Shown here: piece after piece, positions 59,001 through 64,000 of the stretch
How the letters are laid out: every line of letters starts with the position of its first letter
How positions within the stretch are numbered: the stretch's first letter is position 1
Assembly: GCA_036924285.1 (NCBI GenBank)
Contig: JAYKYS010000007.1
Location: 14,694,001-14,758,000 of the forward strand
Reading direction: 5' to 3'
Source of the DNA: Asterella californica
Lineage: Eukaryota > Streptophyta > Marchantiopsida > Marchantiales > Aytoniaceae
Length of the DNA stretch: 64,000 nucleotides
Made by a program: the position numbers and the translations under genes
The notes under the pieces: generated by a model
The model's database searches: none
The model's input: the letters and a program-made list of their open reading frames with translations, nothing else
Told to the model about the DNA's origin: nothing

Positions 59001-62000
59001 AAAGTAAACGCATGAGACCACTAGGAATACTTTCACGCTGACAGAAAACCTAAAGATGCCATGAAGTTTATACAAACGAACATGTGGTATAGGCGCTGTC
59101 CAGCAAACCCCACACGCCTTGTTTGACTTCGCGAAACTCTACTCATCTCGGATATCTCGCCTGTGTTACTGGTAAAGGCGACGGATTTCTCTCTATTTCT
59201 TTCTTTTGGAAATACTGAGACCGTATTTTCATGGCGGCTGCGGCCTTTTTCGAGTTCCTTTCGGATCCTTAGGATCTCCCTGTCGAGTCTGTCGAGAAGC
59301 GCTGAGAGATGCAGTCCTGGACAGCGAAAGCCCATATGAATGGGGAGGCACGAAAATCCCAGTTTACGGGCGACCGTGTTGATAGCCGAGTATCTTAGTA
59401 TGTATATTATTCGGAGAAGGTGGTGGATATCGTAGGGAATGCGCCCTGTTCGTCCCGAATGAATCCAACCGATCGCAGCTTCTCTCTAATTTTTGAATAA
59501 GGCATCTCCAGATAAACCCTCTCGCGTGTAAGAAGTTTAATTAAGAAGTAATCTTAGTACACAATGTACCTGGAATGTTAAATATGTGCATATTTTGCTC
59601 CGAATCTATGATATGTATCAATGTAATGTCCATTAACATATATCTATGTGATATCATAAATTTTCATTTAAAATCCGAACATATCATTAAGCGCCAAAAC
59701 ACGATTAGAGGTGTGGATACTTCGTAAGCAATCTGAACGAAATTAATCTCGTCGCCGTAGGAGTGCTGAAGCGTAGTAATGATGAATAACAACATCTTGG
59801 TACTCCATACGAACATCAGGAAATGCATGTTCGATCTGAGATCCAAGATAGGATGACGAGGTAAGTTCAACTGTAGCAAAGATATGTGTATTTAATGAAT
59901 GTAATGATTATTCTTTCGGACAAGTTTTCAACACAATAAATTAGTTAACGGTCGTTGCTCAGGTTCAGCAGAGTCGAGGGAGGAATGCGAGCAACGTTCA
60001 CTTCCGGCTTTTCTGTACTGCGATACTGAACCTGAAGGCTGAAGCTTACGTTTCTAACTTAGCATGGACGGGGCATATTGGTTTTCGTACCTCCGAGCTA
60101 CCCCGTAATCGCGAACTTCGAAATCTTGTCAATCTCTAGCAAGCACTCAAAAAGTTAAGGAGAATTATGTAAGTTTCCATGGGGTCCCCAAGAGACGTCC
60201 CCTATATAATCCTTAAGACTGTAATACAGTCTTAAGGATTATATAGAGGTTAATGGGACCTTAGGTTGCTGGGTAAGCGGCCGAGACTCCGTATCACGCA
60301 TTCAGATAATCACGACTTCTCATTTTGCTGTGTTGTAGTTGTCGTCATGACATAATTCTGCCCGATATCGTCCGGGTTCCCTCTGAAAGAAAAATTCATT
60401 TAGAAACATAAATGGTGTCATGACAGGACATGATAACGCTCGCCAAGACAAAGCTGCTCCCACAAGACGTACGCTTTTGGTAAGACAACCTTCAAACGTG
60501 AATTTTTTATTTTTTATTTTCTTCTAAACGTGAACTTAGATAGCAAAAGCTGACCTTAACCAAGTCCGAGGCAAATAATAACACGCTACTCAATGAATAC
60601 CAAATGAATACCAAACGGATGGAAAGACCGCATCAAGCCTTACAAGGGAAAGAAGGACCCGAAGGGCCAAGCAACAAACACCCCGAAAAAAAGAATACCG
60701 GGGCTAAACTCTGCTATCAGTAGCTCTAAAGTCACCTATCGTATCTACAATATCAAACATCGGTAAGTCAGTACTCCTGTAAACAACAGGTGCACATGAA
60801 GTAGCATCGCCTACTGCAATTGCTCTGCTGTGGACCGTTGTCGCGCTACTTGGCGGCTACATGTTATATTTCTACTCCGACGCTTGAGTTTAGTAGTTCT
60901 AGAAGTTAGCTTATATTTCTTCTAGTCGTTTATGTATATGTTTGACACCTTTGCATACGGTGTTAACACTATTTTGAGTCTTAGTAGGTTGATCACCATG
61001 TTGATAGGGCTTAAGCTCATGGGTTGTATTTGCGTGTCGCCCATGCACGCTTTCTAGCTGATTTAAGTTATTTTTCGGGGTTGCGTGTCATTTTAAGTAA
61101 TTTAAGTTTTACGCTGGCACTCTAGGGGGCTTGACGTGGTAGCCTATGAGTAAAACTAAGTTGCCACGTGGTTTAGGTACTAAAGGACAACCAAGTGGAG
61201 CTATGAACTCCCATTGGTCCGTTTTTGTTTTTTGTTAAACTCTAAATTTAAAAACAGCGCTCTAGAGTAGAGTTCGAGCATTTGGTGAGGGATCTTCAAA
61301 ATCTGAGAGGACAGGGAGAGAGGTCTCGTCATGCCAAGCACTTCCAGTGAAAATTTCGATCGATTTGAGTCAATAAAGACGGAGTTATGAGCAATTGAAG
61401 TTCGGATTGTGCTAGAATTGAATCATTTTGGTTGGATTTAGGGTTTTCAGTGTCACTCGCAGCAGATTTGAGGAAATTGCTTCAAAACTTCGAGGTTGTG
61501 TTCTCCGCCAGCAGGGCTACGATTTCACAAAAAGTTTCATATCGATTGAGCAACTGAGTAATTCAGGGCGGCCGCTGAAGCTGAGGGGGTCTGAAAAGCT
61601 CTTAATCTAGAGCAGCGACTTCAGAGGAGGAGATCTACAGTTCTGTGTACATTCAGGAGTCCCAACTTCACAGGGATGTTCAGCACCCTGTAGACTGCAA
61701 ATCCTGTAAGAAACTTTGAAATTGATCGAGCCAAACTCCTGTTATAGGTTGAAATAGCCAGCTAGGTACCAGAAATTGCCGTAGTTTTCTTGCTCAAAAC
61801 TTTTCTGTTCATATCTCCGTGTCAGAATTTGATCTCAGGCTGAAATTTCGTCTGCGAGTTCAGTAGTACCTCATTTGCATGTAGGGGAAGTTTAGAGGTC
61901 TAAACCTTCATAGTTTTCCTCTCCGTGAGTGTTAAAGTTCACCGCCGAATCCTATTACTGCCAGCTAGACCTGAATTTCGCCTTCTGGGTGTATTACTAG

Positions 62001-62200
62001 ATCTTACACATCTGTGTGAGTGTTTATAGCCTCTGTTGTAACCTGAAAGCCAACCTCTTGAGTGAACAACCACAGCCAGAAGCCCGGTGCTTTCCTAGGT
62101 AGACGGATTACACTCCGACACCGTGCCTGCTAAAGCTCTCTGTAGAGCAATGAAAACTCGCTGTCTAAAAAAATAGTGCAGAAAGAAAGAGAAAGTGGTA
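56076..62200. other. Spacer without a recognised gene
   Basis: Short ORFs at 58377-58619 (+) and 59033-59335 (-) have no family motif I can name. A perfect 20-bp foldback lies at 60202-60246. The part 60.9-62.2 kb reads like non-coding transposon or leader sequence, but I found no terminal repeats and make no call. Confidence 0.45.
60202..60246. repeat. Perfect 20-bp foldback
   Basis: Arms CTATATAATCCTTAAGACTG and CAGTCTTAAGGATTATATAG are perfectly complementary around a 5-nt loop. Confidence 0.85.
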
Positions 62201-62813
62201 TCCTTTGACATCTCTCATGGTAAGCTCTAGCACAATCTTGAAGAAAGACGTCGAACTCCAAGGCTGTCGATCAATATATCTCCAAGGCTAAGGAGATGAA
62301 GTGATGTTCCACCTGCATACTCTTATACCTGGTCATCTTTGTTACTGTCATTACGTCTGCACCCATCTTGAGAGATGGGTGATCATCTGTACCGTCATTG
62401 AGTCTCGTGTCAGATTCGTAACAACCAGATATGTCACTGAGACCTGATCCTCTCTCATCATGTACAGGTCAGCTCTCACCGATCGTCTCGTCTGAAACGC
62501 ATACCAACGCTCTCTCCACGTCATGTAACTGCTCTCCCGTGCTAAGACAAATGTGACGTCTCTGATGACATCAAGTAGCTATCCGTTCTCCATCGTGAAG
62601 ACAGCGAGCAAAATGACGATCCGAGGTGTCGAGCGAGACATCGCACTCGTAAGTGGACAGTGCCGAAGCAACAGACTGAACCAAGCCTAGGCGGAATCTC
62701 ATCGCTATAGAGAAGATAGTCGGTGCGAGTCGGAACGTTCTAATGCAAGATCGAGCTATGAATCAAGAGCATGCGTCCTTGTCCGAACAAGAGCGGAGTC
62801 GAGCTCTAGTATC

Positions 62814-64000
62814 TCATAAGATGAAAAGATCAACTAAGAGCGCATGGAGAACTTGCTGGAAGCGGTGTCCCGTTAGAGAGGATTGTAGTCCATGAGATCT
62901 ATCGATAGCTAGGGTATCGAATCGAAGATGTGTCTCACGTGTCTCAAGAGTCAAACTATCTCTTGTCTCCCGGAGACACATCTGTAATGAGTAAGAACCA
63001 TCCTCCACCTCTATTACATAGCTCTTCAGAACAGATCTATCTGACACGAGAAAACGACAACAGAGCCAAGGTGCTGAGAGGACCAAACTACCCAAAAAGA
63101 CTTCCGAAGCAATCTCCTCCATGGATAATAAACCCACCCCGTTACATGATATCGGCAAAAATGTCTGCATACGTGCGTGAGATCCTATCACACAGTCAAA
63201 GATCCCCGGTCCTACGATGTCACCAAACACCCCATGATCCTCTTATCAAACTCTCTAAGGCGCGAAATGAAGATAAGAGATGGAGATACTGTGCAGAATA
63301 AGTAACTAGGACGATGTGCAATGGAAGAGGAAAAGATACCAAAGACAACATATGGATCCTCTAACATAGAGAGATCCTCGATATGTAGATTGTCCTCCGT
63401 AAGGGCAACATCTAAGAATGAGACAAAGTCCTCTGTACCCACTAGTACTCCGAGGATGCATAAATCATCTCTAGGTATACAAATCCCTCCGGGAGCTGGA
63501 GGTCCGACGATATACCTATGAGAGACCAAGTTTTGCACTTTGACACTTTCACTCTCAACCCTACCAAGATCAATTGAGAGATCAAAGATAACACCGACTT
63601 GGTTCGTCGGACATACGATGTGCGTATCATCAGCTAGAGATGAAAAACACAACCTGGAGCAGTCAAGGCGGTGGCCAAGAGAGCTCTACAGTGAGCTAAG
63701 GCAAAGAAAGATCCACTCGCTGCAGGTACTCGTCAGAGAGATCCTTGTAGATCTCTCTGACGAGTACATGCAGCGGAGCTGATGACTATAACCCTTTCTA
63801 TCGCAAGACCGTGCTGGTAATAAAGAAGAGAGGAAGAACCATAGAACGATCACACGAAGAGAAAGAGACCCGTCAAAGATCCATCGCCATCCATGAGCTC
63901 CCTAAAGATGAAAGCGCGAAAAACACTATTAAAAGTATTTTTCACGTCCACTTGTAGGACAATTCAATCGAGATGGATGTCCAAGAGAGCCCTAATGCTG
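62814..64000 (-). pseudogene. Decayed LINE reverse transcriptase fragment (runs off right edge)
   Basis: On the minus strand the right edge reads VLQVDVKNTFNSV, a non-LTR reverse transcriptase core block. It is followed after stops and shifts by LADDTHIV, the (Y/A)xDD active-site box, at about 63.64 kb. Then come RT-thumb-like sequence and, in another frame from about 63.23 kb, CNGVGLLSMEEIASEVFLGS, which matches the conserved GGLG-containing block near the end of ORF2 in a common plant LINE family. In-frame stops and at least one frameshift show it is dead. The 3' limit is uncertain; 62.2-62.8 kb may be the rest of the element. Confidence 0.8.
63718..63775. repeat. 26-bp inverted repeat inside the LINE remnant
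   Basis: Arms CGCTGCAGGTACTCGTCAGA... and its complement pair over 26 bp with one mismatch around a 6-nt loop. It is unusual inside a former coding region and suggests a local inverted duplication. Confidence 0.8.

Noticed and set aside
60900..62200. LTR retrotransposon fragment
   Set aside because: The leader-like text suggested it, but no terminal repeats, primer-binding site or gag/pol sequence could be found.

Overview
The window is nuclear DNA of a land plant. Genes have many introns with GT/AG borders, and the conserved proteins are plant forms: an XB3/XBAT-type ankyrin-RING ligase, an MO25 protein and a plant-type ATG13. The sequence has moderate GC, long AT-rich spacers, CT/GA microsatellites near gene 5' ends, SINEs, a LINE and a Mutator-like element. 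A bryophyte such as a liverwort would fit, but the sequence alone does not settle the species.

Layout: 1-1320 (-) is the N-terminal ~440 codons of ATG13 (autophagy), running off the left edge; 1321-4300 is its upstream region. 4.3-14.3 kb is AT-rich spacer with a degenerate tandem repeat (5.24-5.70 kb) and small foldbacks. 14330-19035 (-) is a complete 11-exon MO25/Cab39-like gene. 19.0-29.5 kb is spacer with a probable SINE and further foldbacks. 29533-40249 is one intact 10.7-kb Mutator-like element (MULE) with 245-bp terminal inverted repeats and a 9-bp target duplication (CAATATATC). 40.26-47.1 kb holds an unidentified multi-exon gene candidate (-). 47113-51253 (-) is a complete 7-exon XB3-like E3 ligase gene. 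51.25-62.2 kb is its promoter region plus spacer with a textbook SINE insertion (55884-56060, 15-bp target duplication). 62.8-64.0 kb (-) is a decayed LINE reverse transcriptase.

The most unusual part is the MULE. It carries three genes. (i) A two-exon DDE transposase of about 803 aa with SWIM and CCHC zinc motifs. (ii) A seven-exon gene whose exon phases all join into a 652-aa protein: an RG-rich N-terminus, an alpha-helical middle region that looks like plant transposon-associated domains, a coiled coil, and an FCP1/NIF-type HAD-phosphatase domain. (iii) A single-exon 273-aa protein resembling the C-terminal OB-fold domain of RPA70 (single-stranded-DNA-binding). Two dense arrays of a short palindrome, GCGATACA-N3-TGTATCGC, lie inside the element: one between the convergent RPA-like and FCP1-like genes, the other filling intron 1 of the FCP1-like gene. 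Variant copies with GCGAAACA arms have matching TGTTTCGC partners, so the palindrome itself seems to be kept. Transposase, RPA-like protein, CTD-phosphatase-like protein and palindrome arrays together may be a self-contained transposition system with unusual accessory functions. Exon structures were inferred by eye from splice signals, reading frame and family knowledge.
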